Below are positions 8,996 through 17,711 of a stretch of 64,000 bases of DNA, one piece after another. The translations under genes and the position numbers were made by a program. This DNA is from Streptococcus pantholopis (lineage in GTDB: Bacteria > Bacillota > Bacilli > Lactobacillales > Streptococcaceae), in the NCBI RefSeq assembly GCF_001642085.1, contig NZ_CP014699.1, positions 372,001-436,000 on the forward strand, read 5' to 3'. Position 1 is the first letter of the stretch; each line of letters starts with the position of its first letter. The notes beneath the pieces were generated by a model, which was not told the origin of the DNA, searched no databases, and saw nothing but the letters and a program-made list of their open reading frames with translations.

Positions 8996-9749
8996 AGCCT
9001 AAACGCTGCGGGAAAAAGTATGGTCAAGTACACAACTGACTTCATAGTTAGGCAGCCGTAGACGTCTGAAGGTTTTATCGTCCTGCGGCCGACTGCACCC
9101 TTCTAGTCGTCTTGGCAGAGGTGCGTCTGCGAAATCAAAGATTTCGGACTTACCGTCATTTTCCTTTTGCGTTTTTAACGGGCTTTGTATCTTGATGAAT
9201 TGAACACGCCCTAAACGCTGCGGGAAAAAGCATGGTCAAATATAGAACTGATTTCACAGTTAGGCAGCCGTAAACGTCTGAAGGCTTTGTCGTCCTAGCG
9301 GCCGACCGCACCCTTCTAGTCGTCTTGGCAGAGGTGCGTCTGCGAAATCAAAGATTTCTGGCTTACTGTCATTTTTGCTTTGCTCTTTTAACGGGCTTTG
9401 TATCTTGATGAATTGAACACGGCCTAAGCTCTTTGCAAAAAAGATAAAACTTCCTAGAAACTGGGGTTTCTTCGTCAGTTTTCCTATTTTTGCTGTGAGC
9501 TTTAAACGGGCTTTGTATCTTATTGAATTGAACACGGCCTAAGCTCTTTGCAAAAAAGATAAAACTTCCTAGAAACTGGGGTTTCTTCGTCAGTTTTCCT
9601 ATTTTTGCTGTGAGCTTTAAACGGGCTTTGTATCTTGTTGAATTGAACACGGCCTAAAATCCTAGTGAAAAAGATGGCTGTCAGCGTGATGCCAGCATCA
9701 CTTGCCAGTCCCTATTTTCATACGGATTTTTAAACGGCCTTTGTATCTT
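8996..9749 (+). repeat. Tandem array of five dispersed repeat units filling the gap before the flavodoxin gene
   Basis: Units in forward orientation (GAATTGAACACG...GTATCTT) are 8996-9193 (long), 9197-9406 (long), 9410-9521, 9525-9636 and 9640-9749. They are joined through 3-base spacers: gat, gat, att, gtt. Units 3 and 4 are almost identical, with a period of 115 bp. Unit 5 is of the AATCC/GGATT stem type. Unit 2 has non-complementary outer arms (cgctgcggg against ttttgctttgctc), as if recombined. The array starts 8 bp after the lipoprotein stop and ends 6 bp before the flavodoxin SD. Open frames inside it are by-products of the repeats. Confidence 0.92.
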
Positions 9750-9767
9750 TTTTATGGAGGGGATATG

Positions 9768-10244
9768 ATGTCAACTTTAGTGATGTATTTTTCAAAGACT
9801 GGGCATACGCGCGAAAAGGCGCAGGTGATTGCCCAAAAGCTTCAAGCGGATCTTTATGAAATCAAAGAGAAGGTGCCATATGGAGCTGCTGATTTGAATT
9901 GGCGCAATCCTGCCAGCCGCTGCAATCGTGAGCAGGAAGATGAACAGAGCCGACCGGCCTATCAGGGGGCATTGCCTGATGTCAGCCGTTATGACCGCAT
10001 TCTTATCGGCCATCCGATCTGGTGGGGCCGCCCGCCAAGGATTATTGATACCGTTCTGGAACAGCTTCATCTGCAGGATAGCGGCAAAATACTGGCTTCG
10101 TTTGCAACTTCTGGGGGATCGACCTATGCACAGTCACAGGCTGTCATGGCTATCCTGCTCGGTTCTTCTGCTAAGCGGGGCCGTGTTCTCTCCAGCAATA
10201 AGAGTATAGAGAAATGGCTGGAGGAAAACAAACTGCTGTCATAG
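9768..10244 (+). CDS. Flavodoxin-like protein
   Basis: 158 residues. The N-terminus STLVMYFSKTGHTREKA is a flavodoxin FMN-phosphate loop (S/T-x-T-G-x-T type). 'YDRILIGHPIWWGRPPRIIDTVLEQL' (about 75-100) and 'FATSGGSTYAQS' (about 110-121) match the short Flavodoxin_4-like family. It probably binds FMN and carries electrons for an unidentified partner. GGAGGGG at 9756-9762 favours ATG 9768; ATG 9765 is two bases after the SD. A longer open frame from 9702 runs into repeat DNA and is not the start. The neighbouring LysR-DUF3737-PatB genes suggest a related redox or sulfur role. Confidence 0.85.
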   Translation: MSTLVMYFSKTGHTREKAQVIAQKLQADLYEIKEKVPYGAADLNWRNPASRCNREQEDEQSRPAYQGALPDVSRYDRILIGHPIWWGRPPRIIDTVLEQLHLQDSGKILASFATSGGSTYAQSQAVMAILLGSSAKRGRVLSSNKSIEKWLEENKLLS

Positions 10245-10270
10245 ATTTTAGATTATCACTGGCATTGTAA

Positions 10271-10309
10271 AAAATAAAGGCAGTGCAAACATGGGCTGTC
10301 TTTATTTTT
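10271..10309 (+). terminator. Terminator after the flavodoxin gene
   Basis: AAAATAAAGGCAG (10271-10283) pairs with CTGTCTTTATTTT (10296-10308), one mismatch, ending in T's. Confidence 0.7.
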
Positions 10310-10455
10310 GCCTTTTGGAAGTGAAGTTTTCTTAATTCTGCTAATAAGTGCCGGCATGTTTTCTTTCCAAACGGGTATATTTGACCTGCATGCCTCAGTT
10401 TACGGCTTTTCTGACTTTTTGTTATAATAAAAGTAAGGCAGTGAGGAGGGATTTT

Positions 10456-11115
10456 ATGCCAGTAAAAGATTTTATGACCAAAAAGGTTGTCTATGTTTCT
10501 CCAGATACGACAGTGGCAGCCGCAGCTGATATGATGCGGGAGCAGGACTTAAGACGGCTTCCGGTCATTGAAAATGACCGTTTGGTTGGTTTAGTAACAG
10601 CAGGGACGATGGCAGAGGCCAGTCCGTCAAAAGCGTCCAGTCTTTCAATTTATGAAATGAATTATCTGCTTAATAAGACGAAAATTCGTGATATCATGAT
10701 AAAAGATGTTGTGACGGTTTCGCAGTATGCCAGACTGGAAGATGCTATTTATATCATGATGAAGCACCGTGTTGGTATTCTCCCAGTTGTCGATAACGGT
10801 CAAATTTACGGGGTGATAACGGATAAGGATGTCTTTAAAGCTTTCCTGGAAGTTTCCGGCTATGGCGAGGAAGGCGTCCGCGCTGTTATTTTGGCGGACG
10901 ACAGTATTGGAGTGCTGGCCAAAGTTGTTGATACCATTACAAATGAAAATCTCAATATTAAGCATACCGTTATTGCCAGCCGCAAGTCTGGCAAGACTGT
11001 CATTGAGGTACAGATTGACGGTCAAGTCGCTATTGAGGATTTAAAAGACAAATTGCTAAAACAGGGGATAGAGGTAGAATCAATCGAAAAGACAGCTGCC
11101 AAATCTTTAAAATAG
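10456..11115 (+). CDS. CBS and ACT domain protein (AcuB-like)
   Basis: 219 residues. Two tandem CBS domains are visible: residues about 1-60, MPVKDFMTKKVVYVSPDTT...RRLPVIENDRLVGLV, and about 75-135, IRDIMIKDVVTVS...GILPVVDNGQIYGVIT. A C-terminal ACT-like domain follows (about 140-215, VRAVILADDSIGVLAKVVDTITNENLNIKHT). Such proteins sense adenine nucleotides or small ligands; the target is unknown. The start is ATG 10456 with GAGGAGG 7 bases upstream. A longer in-frame opening from 10348 lacks an SD. In related streptococci a similar gene follows livF, so the genes between 3667 and 10255 may be an insertion. Confidence 0.85.
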   Translation: MPVKDFMTKKVVYVSPDTTVAAAADMMREQDLRRLPVIENDRLVGLVTAGTMAEASPSKASSLSIYEMNYLLNKTKIRDIMIKDVVTVSQYARLEDAIYIMMKHRVGILPVVDNGQIYGVITDKDVFKAFLEVSGYGEEGVRAVILADDSIGVLAKVVDTITNENLNIKHTVIASRKSGKTVIEVQIDGQVAIEDLKDKLLKQGIEVESIEKTAAKSLK

Positions 11116-11121
11116 AAGAGA

Positions 11122-11155
11122 AGGACACCAGCAGATGATTGCCGGTGTCTTTTTT
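11122..11155 (+). terminator. Terminator after the CBS/ACT gene
   Basis: GGACACCAGC (11123-11132) pairs with GCCGGTGTCT (11141-11150) with few mismatches and runs into TTTTTT. Confidence 0.75.
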
Positions 11156-11296
11156 GATGAAAATTTGCTAAAATAAAAGTATCAAATGCGGGCCGTTAAA
11201 TTTAAAAACGGTTGAAAGAAGAAACGATATTGGCATGAACTGCCGGAGATTGATTTTTTACTTAAGCGGCAAGGAGGGAGTAAAGTAAGGAACTGT

Positions 11297-11950
11297 ATGT
11301 CTAAAGGGTTTATTATTTCTTTTGAGGGGCCAGACGGTGCCGGCAAAACAACAGTCTTAGAAAAACTTTTGCCCCAGCTTAAAAAAAAGGTTAAAGCAGA
11401 TTTTATCGTTACCCGTGAACCTGGCGGTGTACTGATTGCTGAGCGTATTAGAGAAGTTATTCTGGATGTCAGCCACGCCAATATGGATGCCAAAACAGAG
11501 CTGCTGCTCTATATGGCTGCCAGACGGCAGCACTATATCGAAAAAGTACTGCCGGCTGTAAATCAAGGGAAAGTTGTGCTGATCGATCGTTTTATTGATA
11601 GTTCTGTGGCTTATCAGGGAGCCGGAAGGGGACTTGATAAAGAAATCATCAGTCAGCTGAATGCCTTTGCTACGGATAACCGCCGACCGGATCTGACCCT
11701 GTATTTTGATTTACCGTCTGAAATAGGCTTAGGCCGTATTCAGAAAAATAAGGACAGGGAAGTCAACCGTCTGGATTTGGAAACGCTGGATATGCATCAG
11801 CGGGTCCGACAAGGCTATCTTGAACTGGCTCAGGCTGAGCCGGACAGGATTACCACACTTGATGCTTCTCTCAGTGCAGAAGCAGTTACTGAAAATGCTC
11901 TGGAGGCAATCATGAAACAAATCAGTAAAAGCAGGTCATTATGGATTTAA
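11297..11950 (+). CDS. tmk: Thymidylate kinase
   Basis: Phosphorylates dTMP to dTDP. 217 residues, the usual bacterial size. P-loop GPDGAGKTT at residues 11-19, DR motif in '[22 protein letters not shown]' (about 94-114) and a lid region with arginines. SD AAGGAA precedes ATG 11297. It overlaps holB by 10 bases. This is the conserved tmk-holB-ricT-yabA-rsmI block. Confidence 0.97.
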   Translation: MSKGFIISFEGPDGAGKTTVLEKLLPQLKKKVKADFIVTREPGGVLIAERIREVILDVSHANMDAKTELLLYMAARRQHYIEKVLPAVNQGKVVLIDRFIDSSVAYQGAGRGLDKEIISQLNAFATDNRRPDLTLYFDLPSEIGLGRIQKNKDREVNRLDLETLDMHQRVRQGYLELAQAEPDRITTLDASLSAEAVTENALEAIMKQISKSRSLWI

Positions 11951-12816
11951 AGCAATTACAGCCTAAGCTCTTTGCAGAGTTTAAGCAGATTTTGCGGGCA
12001 GAACGTTTGAATCATGCCTACCTCTTTTCAGGGACTTTTGCAAGTTTTCCTATGGCCCTTTTCCTTGCCAAAAGCCGTTTTTGTGAGCGTTTACAGAATG
12101 GTCTTCCCTGTGGGAACTGCCGGTCATGCCGCTTAATTGAAGCAGGAGAATTTGCGGATGTGAGGGTTATCGAACCGATCGGCCAGATTATCAAAACGGA
12201 CACAGTGAAAGAACTGCTGCGGAATTTTTCACGGTCAGGTTTTGAAGGGAAAGCGCAGGTATTTATCATTAAGGAATGTGAAAAACTGCATATTAATGCG
12301 GCTAACAGTCTGCTGAAGTTTATCGAAGAGCCGCAGAGTTCGGCCTATATGTTTTTGCTGACAGCTGATGAGAGTAAAGTTTTGCCGACTATCAAGAGCC
12401 GTACACAGATTTTTCAATTTCCTAAAAATGAAGCTTACTTGCTAAAGCAAGCTGAACAGGCCGGACTTTTAAAGAGTCAGGCCAGACTCTCTGCACAGCT
12501 GGCTCACAGTCCGGAAGAGCTGGACGAACTGCTGAGCAATAAGAAAAATCTTGAGCTTGAGCAAGCCTGCCGGCGCTTTACAGCCAGTCTTCAGAAAAAT
12601 CAAGATTTAGCTTATTTAGAAACGGCCAGACTGGTTCAGTATGCTGCAGAAAAAAACGAGCAGGCTCTGATTTTTCAGCTGCTGACAATACTTTTGGCAG
12701 AAGAAATAAAAGAAAAACAAAACCGGCGGCTCCTTCAGCTCCTTTTGCAGGCCCGTTTGATGTGGCAAAGTAATGTCAGTTTTCAAAATGCATTGGAATA
12801 TATGGTGATTTCATGA
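11941..12816 (+). CDS. holB: DNA polymerase III subunit delta'
   Basis: Clamp-loader subunit, 291 residues. As usual for delta', the P-loop lysine is absent ([16 protein letters not shown]). Zinc-finger cysteines are seen in [16 protein letters not shown] (about 49-64), and the sensor/SRC region in '[30 protein letters not shown]'. The start lies within the end of tmk, and the stop shares ATGA with ricT. Confidence 0.95.
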   Translation: MDLKQLQPKLFAEFKQILRAERLNHAYLFSGTFASFPMALFLAKSRFCERLQNGLPCGNCRSCRLIEAGEFADVRVIEPIGQIIKTDTVKELLRNFSRSGFEGKAQVFIIKECEKLHINAANSLLKFIEEPQSSAYMFLLTADESKVLPTIKSRTQIFQFPKNEAYLLKQAEQAGLLKSQARLSAQLAHSPEELDELLSNKKNLELEQACRRFTASLQKNQDLAYLETARLVQYAAEKNEQALIFQLLTILLAEEIKEKQNRRLLQLLLQARLMWQSNVSFQNALEYMVIS

Positions 12817-13613
12817 CAAGAGTAATTGGAATTAAATACGGAGAAAAAGATGATTTAAGGTATGTGCAGTCAGACAGCTCTTATCAAAAAGACGATTTTT
12901 TAGTTATTAAAAATAAAAAAGGGAGTCGTCTGGCTCAGGTCGTTCAGCCTGATGTTACTGTCGGTCCGGCTAAGCTTCCTGCAGAGTTGGACCATGTTTG
13001 GCGTTTGGCTGATCACAAAGACCTTGAAACACACCGTAAAAATACAGAACTGGCGGAGCACTCTCAGGCAAAGGTAAGGGAGCTGATTGCCTCTCACCGT
13101 TTGCCCATGAAGCTGCTGGATATTGTTTTTCCTTTGGAGAGGAATTATGTTCTAATCACTTTTTCTGCGGAAGGGCGTGTTGATTTTCGTCAGCTTCTTA
13201 AAGATTTGGCTGCTCTTTTTAAAACACGTGTGGAACTGCGGCAGATTAACAGCCGTCAGGAAGCAAAAATTTACGGCGGACTCGGCCCCTGCGGCCGGGC
13301 ACTATGCTGTTCCAGCTTTTTAGGTGAGTTCCCGCCTGTCTCTATTAAGATGGCTAAAAATCAAGGTTTATCGCTAAGCTCAGGTAAAATGACGGGAATT
13401 TGCGGCCGGCTGCTGTGCTGTCTGAGTTTTGAAGAAAACTTCTACCAGACCAGTAAGGCGAAATTTCCTGATTTGGGAACAGTTGTTGAAACGCAAAATG
13501 GCTCAGGTGTTGTCGCAGGGATTGATGTATTTTCGGAGACCTTGCAGGTTCGTCTGACAGATCAGGAAACGCTGTTGACCTATGCAGTTGAGGAGGTTAG
13601 AATTGGTGGATAA
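12813..13613 (+). CDS. ricT: PSP1-domain protein RicT (YaaT)
   Basis: 266 residues. The PSP1 domain has the cysteine-rich segment '[30 protein letters not shown]' and '[11 protein letters not shown]' (about 150-210), the ligands reported for Fe-S clusters in the B. subtilis RicAFT complex, which guides mRNA processing by RNase Y. Four-base overlap with holB; the 3' end overlaps yabA. Confidence 0.92.
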   Translation: MTRVIGIKYGEKDDLRYVQSDSSYQKDDFLVIKNKKGSRLAQVVQPDVTVGPAKLPAELDHVWRLADHKDLETHRKNTELAEHSQAKVRELIASHRLPMKLLDIVFPLERNYVLITFSAEGRVDFRQLLKDLAALFKTRVELRQINSRQEAKIYGGLGPCGRALCCSSFLGEFPPVSIKMAKNQGLSLSSGKMTGICGRLLCCLSFEENFYQTSKAKFPDLGTVVETQNGSGVVAGIDVFSETLQVRLTDQETLLTYAVEEVRIGG

Positions 13614-13926
13614 AAAGAAGTTGTTTGATGCTTTTGATGACTTTTCTCAAAATTTGATGGTAACCTTGGCTGAAGTTGAAGCTATGAAAAAACAGGTTCA
13701 AGAGCTGGTCAAAGAAAATACAGGACTGCGTTTAGAAAACACCAAGCTGCGTGAGCGTTTGCATCAATTGGAGCCTGAGACAGAAGCCAAAGCTCCCCAC
13801 CAAGGCAAAGATCATTTGGAGAGTATCTATCAGGATGGCTTTCATGTTTGTAATTCTTTTTACGGTCAGCGCCGTGAAAATGATGAAGGCTGTGTTTTTT
13901 GCATGGAATTGCTGTATAGAGAGTAG
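13606..13926 (+). CDS. yabA: Replication initiation control protein YabA
   Basis: 106 residues from GTG 13606, preceded by AGGAGG at 13591-13596. The residues [34 protein letters not shown] begin an N-terminal coiled coil (about 1-60) that mediates tetramer formation. The C-terminal zinc site is visible as HVCNSFYGQ then CVFC. YabA binds DnaA and DnaN and limits re-initiation. A TTG at 13603 is another possible start. It overlaps ricT by 8 bases. Confidence 0.92.
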   Translation: MDKKKLFDAFDDFSQNLMVTLAEVEAMKKQVQELVKENTGLRLENTKLRERLHQLEPETEAKAPHQGKDHLESIYQDGFHVCNSFYGQRRENDEGCVFCMELLYRE

Positions 13927-13931
13927 GTCCA

Positions 13932-14801
13932 ATGCAGATACAGAAAAGCTTTAAAAATCAGACTTCCAATGGAACTCTGTACTTAGTTCCGACACCCATC
14001 GGCAATTTACAGGACATAACCCTGAGAGCTGCTGAAACGCTGAAAACAGTTGACTATATCTGTGCGGAAGATACGCGCAACACAGGTATACTGCTGAAGC
14101 ATTTGGCTGTTGAAACCAAGCAAATCAGTTTTCATGAGCATAATGCAGCTGAGAAAATTCCTGCTTTACTGTCTTTACTGACTTCTGGCAAGTCCTTGGC
14201 CCAGGTTTCAGATGCTGGTATGCCTTCCATATCGGATCCTGGACATGAACTTGTGCAGGCAGCCCTTGCTCAGGGTATCCCGGTTGTGGCGCTTCCCGGC
14301 GCTTCTGCCGGTATCACCGCTTTGATTGCCAGCGGCATAAGGCCTCAGCCTCATATTTTCTACGGCTTTTTACCCAGAAAAGCCGGCCAGCAAAGGTTAT
14401 TTTTGGAGGAAAAGAAGAACTATCCTGAAACACAGATTTTTTATGAATCGCCTTATCGGCTGGCAGCTACCTTAAAAACGATTCTGGCTGTTTACGGAGA
14501 CCGGGAAATTGTTCTCGCCCGCGAATTAACAAAGCTGCATGAAGAATATCAGCGGGGGAGGCTTTCGCAAGTATTAAGCCACATTGAGGAAAATCCCCCT
14601 AAGGGAGAATGCCTTTTGATTGTTGCGGGCTGTGAGCAGAAAAATAAGGCCCCAGCTTTGACAGAGAAAGAAATTTTAGCTCTTATCCATGGCTTTATAG
14701 CCGAGGGGCTGGCGCCGAATGCGGCCATAAAAAAAACCGCAAAGCGTAACGGTCTAAAGAGACAGGATGTATACAGCCTCTATCATCAACTAAATGACTA
14801 G
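13932..14801 (+). CDS. rsmI: 16S rRNA (cytidine(1402)-2'-O)-methyltransferase RsmI
   Basis: 289 residues of the tetrapyrrole-methylase-like SAM enzyme family. Motifs: LYLVPTPIGNLQDITLRA (about 16-33), CAEDTRNTG (about 43-51), SDAGMPSISDPG and ALPGASAG. It methylates the ribose of C1402 in the ribosomal decoding centre. The start ATG 13932 lies 5 bases after the yabA stop, with only a weak SD (GAGTAGG). Confidence 0.95.
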   Translation: MQIQKSFKNQTSNGTLYLVPTPIGNLQDITLRAAETLKTVDYICAEDTRNTGILLKHLAVETKQISFHEHNAAEKIPALLSLLTSGKSLAQVSDAGMPSISDPGHELVQAALAQGIPVVALPGASAGITALIASGIRPQPHIFYGFLPRKAGQQRLFLEEKKNYPETQIFYESPYRLAATLKTILAVYGDREIVLARELTKLHEEYQRGRLSQVLSHIEENPPKGECLLIVAGCEQKNKAPALTEKEILALIHGFIAEGLAPNAAIKKTAKRNGLKRQDVYSLYHQLND

Positions 14802-14812
14802 TCTGCTGACTG

Positions 14813-14843
14813 TAAAAAAGCGTCTGCAGTGACTGCAGGACGC
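14813..14843 (-). terminator. Terminator for the cutC transcript (minus strand)
   Basis: GCGTCTGCAG (14820-14829) pairs with CTGCAGGACGC (14833-14843), one bulge. The T-run (AAAAAA on the plus strand, 14814-14819) is on the minus-strand side. A second stem, AGCCCCTCTGCA (14889-14900) with TGCAAAGGGGCT (14906-14917), lies nearby and may serve rsmI. Confidence 0.65.
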
Positions 14844-14996
14844 CGGTACAAGACAGCTTTTCTGCCCTCAACTTTGAGTATTTCTTTCAGCCCCTCTGCA
14901 TCAAGTGCAAAGGGGCTTTAACAACACACTGTTAGCCTGCTGCCCTTTCGGCAGTCAGAACAATTTCCGCTTTTGTGCAGCTTGTTTATGGCTGTC

Positions 14997-15629
14997 TCAA
15001 ATAATATGAGTTCCATGAACTGCTTGGCAGCCTGTCAGGCGGCAGACTTCCTGATAATTATCAGCCCTGACACCGCCGCCCGGCATTATCTCGATCCTGC
15101 CGTCTGCATAAGAACGGAGTTCTTTAATCCAGCTGGCATTTTCTAAAATATCATTTTTCTGCACAGAGCCGTGCAGCAATATACGGACAAAGCCTAAGTC
15201 AACCAGCTGGTCTAAGGCTTCTTTTTGTTTGTTTCTTGGGATATGGTCAAAGGCCATATGAAAAACCAAAGGCAGCCCTTGCGTTGCGGGGAGGAGTTGG
15301 TCGATAGCAGCAGCATCCACCTCATTTTCTTCTGTCAGCAGACCCAGAACTAAACTGTCACTCTCTAAGGCAACAGCCTGTAAGATGTCTTCTTCCATAA
15401 TTTTGAGCTCAAAATCATTGTAGACAAAAGATCCGCCCCTAGGCCGAATCAACGTAGCCAGACTGATATTTTTTTCATGGAGGAGTTTGGCAGCTTCTTT
15501 AATGACACCATAAGATGGAGTCGTTCCTCCGACCGTCAGATTATCACAAAGCTCAACCCGTGTCACTTTTTGACTGTTTAATGCCGGCAGGTTGGTCATA
15601 TTCTCCGCACAAAACTCTTTAAAAATCAT
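14997..15629 (-). CDS. cutC: CutC family protein (copper homeostasis)
   Basis: 210 residues, TIM-barrel CutC family: 'VELCDNLTVGGTTPSYG', 'LATLIRPRGGSFVYNDFE', 'FHMAFDHI', 'IEIMPGGGVRADN'. CutC has been linked to copper tolerance; the reaction is unsettled. The reading strand is opposite to the flanking genes. GGGAGTGG upstream of ATG (minus strand) is the SD. A solo end of the dispersed repeat (15647-15668) lies directly in front of it. Confidence 0.88.
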   Translation of the reverse strand: MIFKEFCAENMTNLPALNSQKVTRVELCDNLTVGGTTPSYGVIKEAAKLLHEKNISLATLIRPRGGSFVYNDFELKIMEEDILQAVALESDSLVLGLLTEENEVDAAAIDQLLPATQGLPLVFHMAFDHIPRNKQKEALDQLVDLGFVRILLHGSVQKNDILENASWIKELRSYADGRIEIMPGGGVRADNYQEVCRLTGCQAVHGTHII

Positions 15630-15646
15630 AACACCACTCCCATCAC

Positions 15647-15668
15647 AAGATACAAAGCCCGTTAAAAA
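15647..15668 (-). repeat. Solo end of the dispersed repeat in front of cutC
   Basis: AAGATACAAAGCCCGTTAAAA on the plus strand is exactly the GTATCTT-side end of the family; the rest of the unit is absent. On the cutC strand the GTATCTT end stops shortly before the SD, as at most complete copies. Confidence 0.8.
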
Positions 15669-15765
15669 ATGGAATGATTTGGTTTTCCAATTATTTTTTC
15701 ATACGGCTTCATTTGAATCTTTACCTTATTATAGCATGATTTTTTGTCTGCTCCTATTTGGATAC

Positions 15766-15795
15766 TTGATAAAATTCTGACAATTGTGCTATAAT
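15766..15795 (+). promoter_or_regulatory. Promoter of serC
   Basis: TTGATA (15766-15771), 18-bp spacer, TATAAT (15790-15795). The predicted start is about 20 bp before the serC SD GGAGG (15810-15814). Confidence 0.7.
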
Positions 15796-15823
15796 TTGTA
15801 ATATTATACGGAGGTATGTTTTG

Positions 15824-16915
15824 ATGGCGATTTATAATTTTTCTGCAGGTCCTGCAGTGCTGCCAAAGCCTGTGCTGGAGCAGGCTCAAAGAGAAATGCT
15901 GGATTATCAGGGAAGCGGTATGAGTGTCTTAGAACTGTCTCACCGCTCCAAAGAATTCGATAGCATTATCAAAGATGCTGAGCAGCTGCTGCGAGAATTA
16001 ATGGCGATTCCCGATAACTATAAGGTCTTATTCCTGCAAGGAGGAGCTTCAACCCAGTTCAGTATGCTTCCTTTAAACCTTGCCAAAGGCCGTAAAGCTT
16101 ATTATCATGTTGCCGGTTCCTGGGGGAAGAAGGCTTACACAGAGGCTGTTAAACTGTCTAAAACAATTCCTTTCGACCCGATTTTATTAGCTTCTTCGGA
16201 AGAAAGCGTTTATGACCATATCCCTGCTTTTGAGCCATCGGCGATTGATCCGGACGCTGCTTATGTTCATCTGACCACCAATAATACGATTGAAGGGACA
16301 GCTGTTTACCACCTGCCGGATACCAACGGTGTCCCGCTTGTAGCTGATATGTCCTCTAATATTTTGGCTGTGCGCTATCATGTCGAAGATTTCGCAGTTA
16401 TTTATGCCGGTGCACAAAAAAACATCGGTCCAGCTGGCGTGACTGTTGTTATTATTCGCGAAGATTTCCTGAATGATGAACCAGCGCTTTCTTCTATGCT
16501 GGATTACCGTATCCAGGCAGAAGCCGGCTCTCTCTACAACACACCGCCGGCTTACAGTATTTATATTGCTAAACTTGTTTTTGAATGGGTTAAAAAACAG
16601 GGCGGGGTTGATAAGATGGAAGAGGTTAATCGAGAGAAATCAGGTCTCCTTTATGATTTTATCGACCAGTCTGATTTCTATACCAGCCCTGTTAAGGTCG
16701 CTGCCGAGCGTTCGGTGGCTAATATTCCTTTTGTTACGCCAAATAAGGAATTAGATGCTAAATTTGTTGCTCAAGCAACACCGCTTGGTTTTAAAAACAT
16801 CAAAGGGCACCGCAGTGTTGGCGGCATGCGTGCCAGTCTTTACAACGCTTTCCCGCGTCAAGGAGTACTGGAGCTAATTGACTTTATGAAGCAGTTTGAA
16901 GCGGAAAACAGTTGA
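15824..16915 (+). CDS. serC: Phosphoserine aminotransferase
   Basis: Converts 3-phosphohydroxypyruvate and glutamate to phosphoserine, the second step of serine synthesis. 363 residues. N-terminus [31 protein letters not shown] (about 71-79) binds PLP phosphate; K199 in [10 protein letters not shown] is the Schiff-base lysine; C-terminal '[17 protein letters not shown]'. ATG 15824 is 9 bases after GGAGG; TTG 15821 is less likely. Forms an operon-like run with the acetyltransferase and serA. Confidence 0.96.
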   Translation: MAIYNFSAGPAVLPKPVLEQAQREMLDYQGSGMSVLELSHRSKEFDSIIKDAEQLLRELMAIPDNYKVLFLQGGASTQFSMLPLNLAKGRKAYYHVAGSWGKKAYTEAVKLSKTIPFDPILLASSEESVYDHIPAFEPSAIDPDAAYVHLTTNNTIEGTAVYHLPDTNGVPLVADMSSNILAVRYHVEDFAVIYAGAQKNIGPAGVTVVIIREDFLNDEPALSSMLDYRIQAEAGSLYNTPPAYSIYIAKLVFEWVKKQGGVDKMEEVNREKSGLLYDFIDQSDFYTSPVKVAAERSVANIPFVTPNKELDAKFVAQATPLGFKNIKGHRSVGGMRASLYNAFPRQGVLELIDFMKQFEAENS

Positions 16916-16950
16916 TTCAGTTGTGCAGTAAGCAAAGAAAAGGCAGAATT

Positions 16951-17508
16951 ATGGATATTAGACAAGCTTTTCCCAATGAGACCGATCAGATTATGGCGGT
17001 TATTGACAGTGCCAGACAAGTATTGGCAGAATCTGGCAGTAAACAATGGCAGGGTGACAGTGGCTATCCGGCTCAGGAAGATATTGCTGAGGATATCTTA
17101 CAAGGACGAGGCTATGTCGGTATTGTGGATGGGCATATTGTAGCCTACGGAGCGGTAATTACAGACGGAGTTCCTGCTTACGACAAGATTTATGAAGGGC
17201 AGTGGCAGCATAATAATCACCGTTATATCACCTTTCATCGAATTGCTGTTTTGGCGGAGGCAAGGGGGCAAAAAATCGGTCAGACTTTCCTGCAAGGTCT
17301 GATCGAAGGAACGGACGGACATGATTTTCGCTGTGATACAGACGAGAAAAATGCCATCATGCGGCATATTCTTGAGAAACTTGGCTATGTATACTGTGGC
17401 AAGCTGCCGATTGATGGTGAACGTCTGGCTTATCAAAAAATCAAAACAAAAGCCGAAAAAGCTTTCTACCAAGAAGTTGATGAAGCTGACTATCACGGTT
17501 TAGTCTAA
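16951..17508 (+). CDS. GNAT family N-acetyltransferase
   Basis: 185 residues with a GNAT acetyl-CoA fold: MDIRQAFPNETDQIMAVIDSAR at the start and HRIAVLAEARGQKIGQTFL (about 100-118), which is motif A (R-x-x-G-x-G/A-like). The substrate is unknown. A frame extending back to 16912 overlaps the end of serC without an SD, so ATG 16951 is preferred. Its place between serC and serA is conserved in mutans-group streptococci as far as I recall, but no role in serine synthesis is shown. Confidence 0.85.
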   Translation: MDIRQAFPNETDQIMAVIDSARQVLAESGSKQWQGDSGYPAQEDIAEDILQGRGYVGIVDGHIVAYGAVITDGVPAYDKIYEGQWQHNNHRYITFHRIAVLAEARGQKIGQTFLQGLIEGTDGHDFRCDTDEKNAIMRHILEKLGYVYCGKLPIDGERLAYQKIKTKAEKAFYQEVDEADYHGLV

Positions 17509-17527
17509 ATGCGCCAGCAGTCGGCAG

Positions 17528-17557
17528 AAGCAGGAGAACTAACCTCCCTGCTTTTTG
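17528..17557 (+). terminator. Terminator after the acetyltransferase gene
   Basis: AAGCAGGAG (17528-17536) pairs with CTCCCTGCTT (17544-17553), one-base bulge, then TTTT. It separates serA from the upstream pair. Confidence 0.7.
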
Positions 17558-17680
17558 TAAATAACATGATGATAAGGTTTTATGACAGTAAAAGCTGCAG
17601 CGGGTTAGGTAATCTCCTGAAGGAAATAGGCCTGCTTCTTAATCAAATACAGCTGCTGTCAGTTAAAAAATAGAAAAGGG

Positions 17681-17698
17681 AGGCTGATTTTTCAGCCT
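17681..17698 (+). promoter_or_regulatory. Small hairpin at the serA ribosome-binding region
   Basis: AGGCTGA (17681-17687) and TCAGCCT (17692-17698) form a perfect 7-bp stem ending 7 bases before the serA SD GGAG (17705-17708). It could influence serA translation or be a terminator remnant. Confidence 0.4.
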
Positions 17699-17711
17699 TT
17701 GTGTGGAGAAA

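Noticed and set aside
9260..9650. Minus-strand open frames of about 90 codons coding for 'GRVQFIKIQSPLKEQSKN'-like peptides
   Set aside because: They lie wholly in tandem repeat units. The same peptide pieces recur at 25435-25677, 32486-32704, 54830-55018 and 55040-55318, and none has an SD or non-repeat support.
8996..9749. CRISPR array
   Set aside because: Repeats are 110-200 bp with 3-base spacers and internal hairpins; there are no unique spacers and no cas genes.
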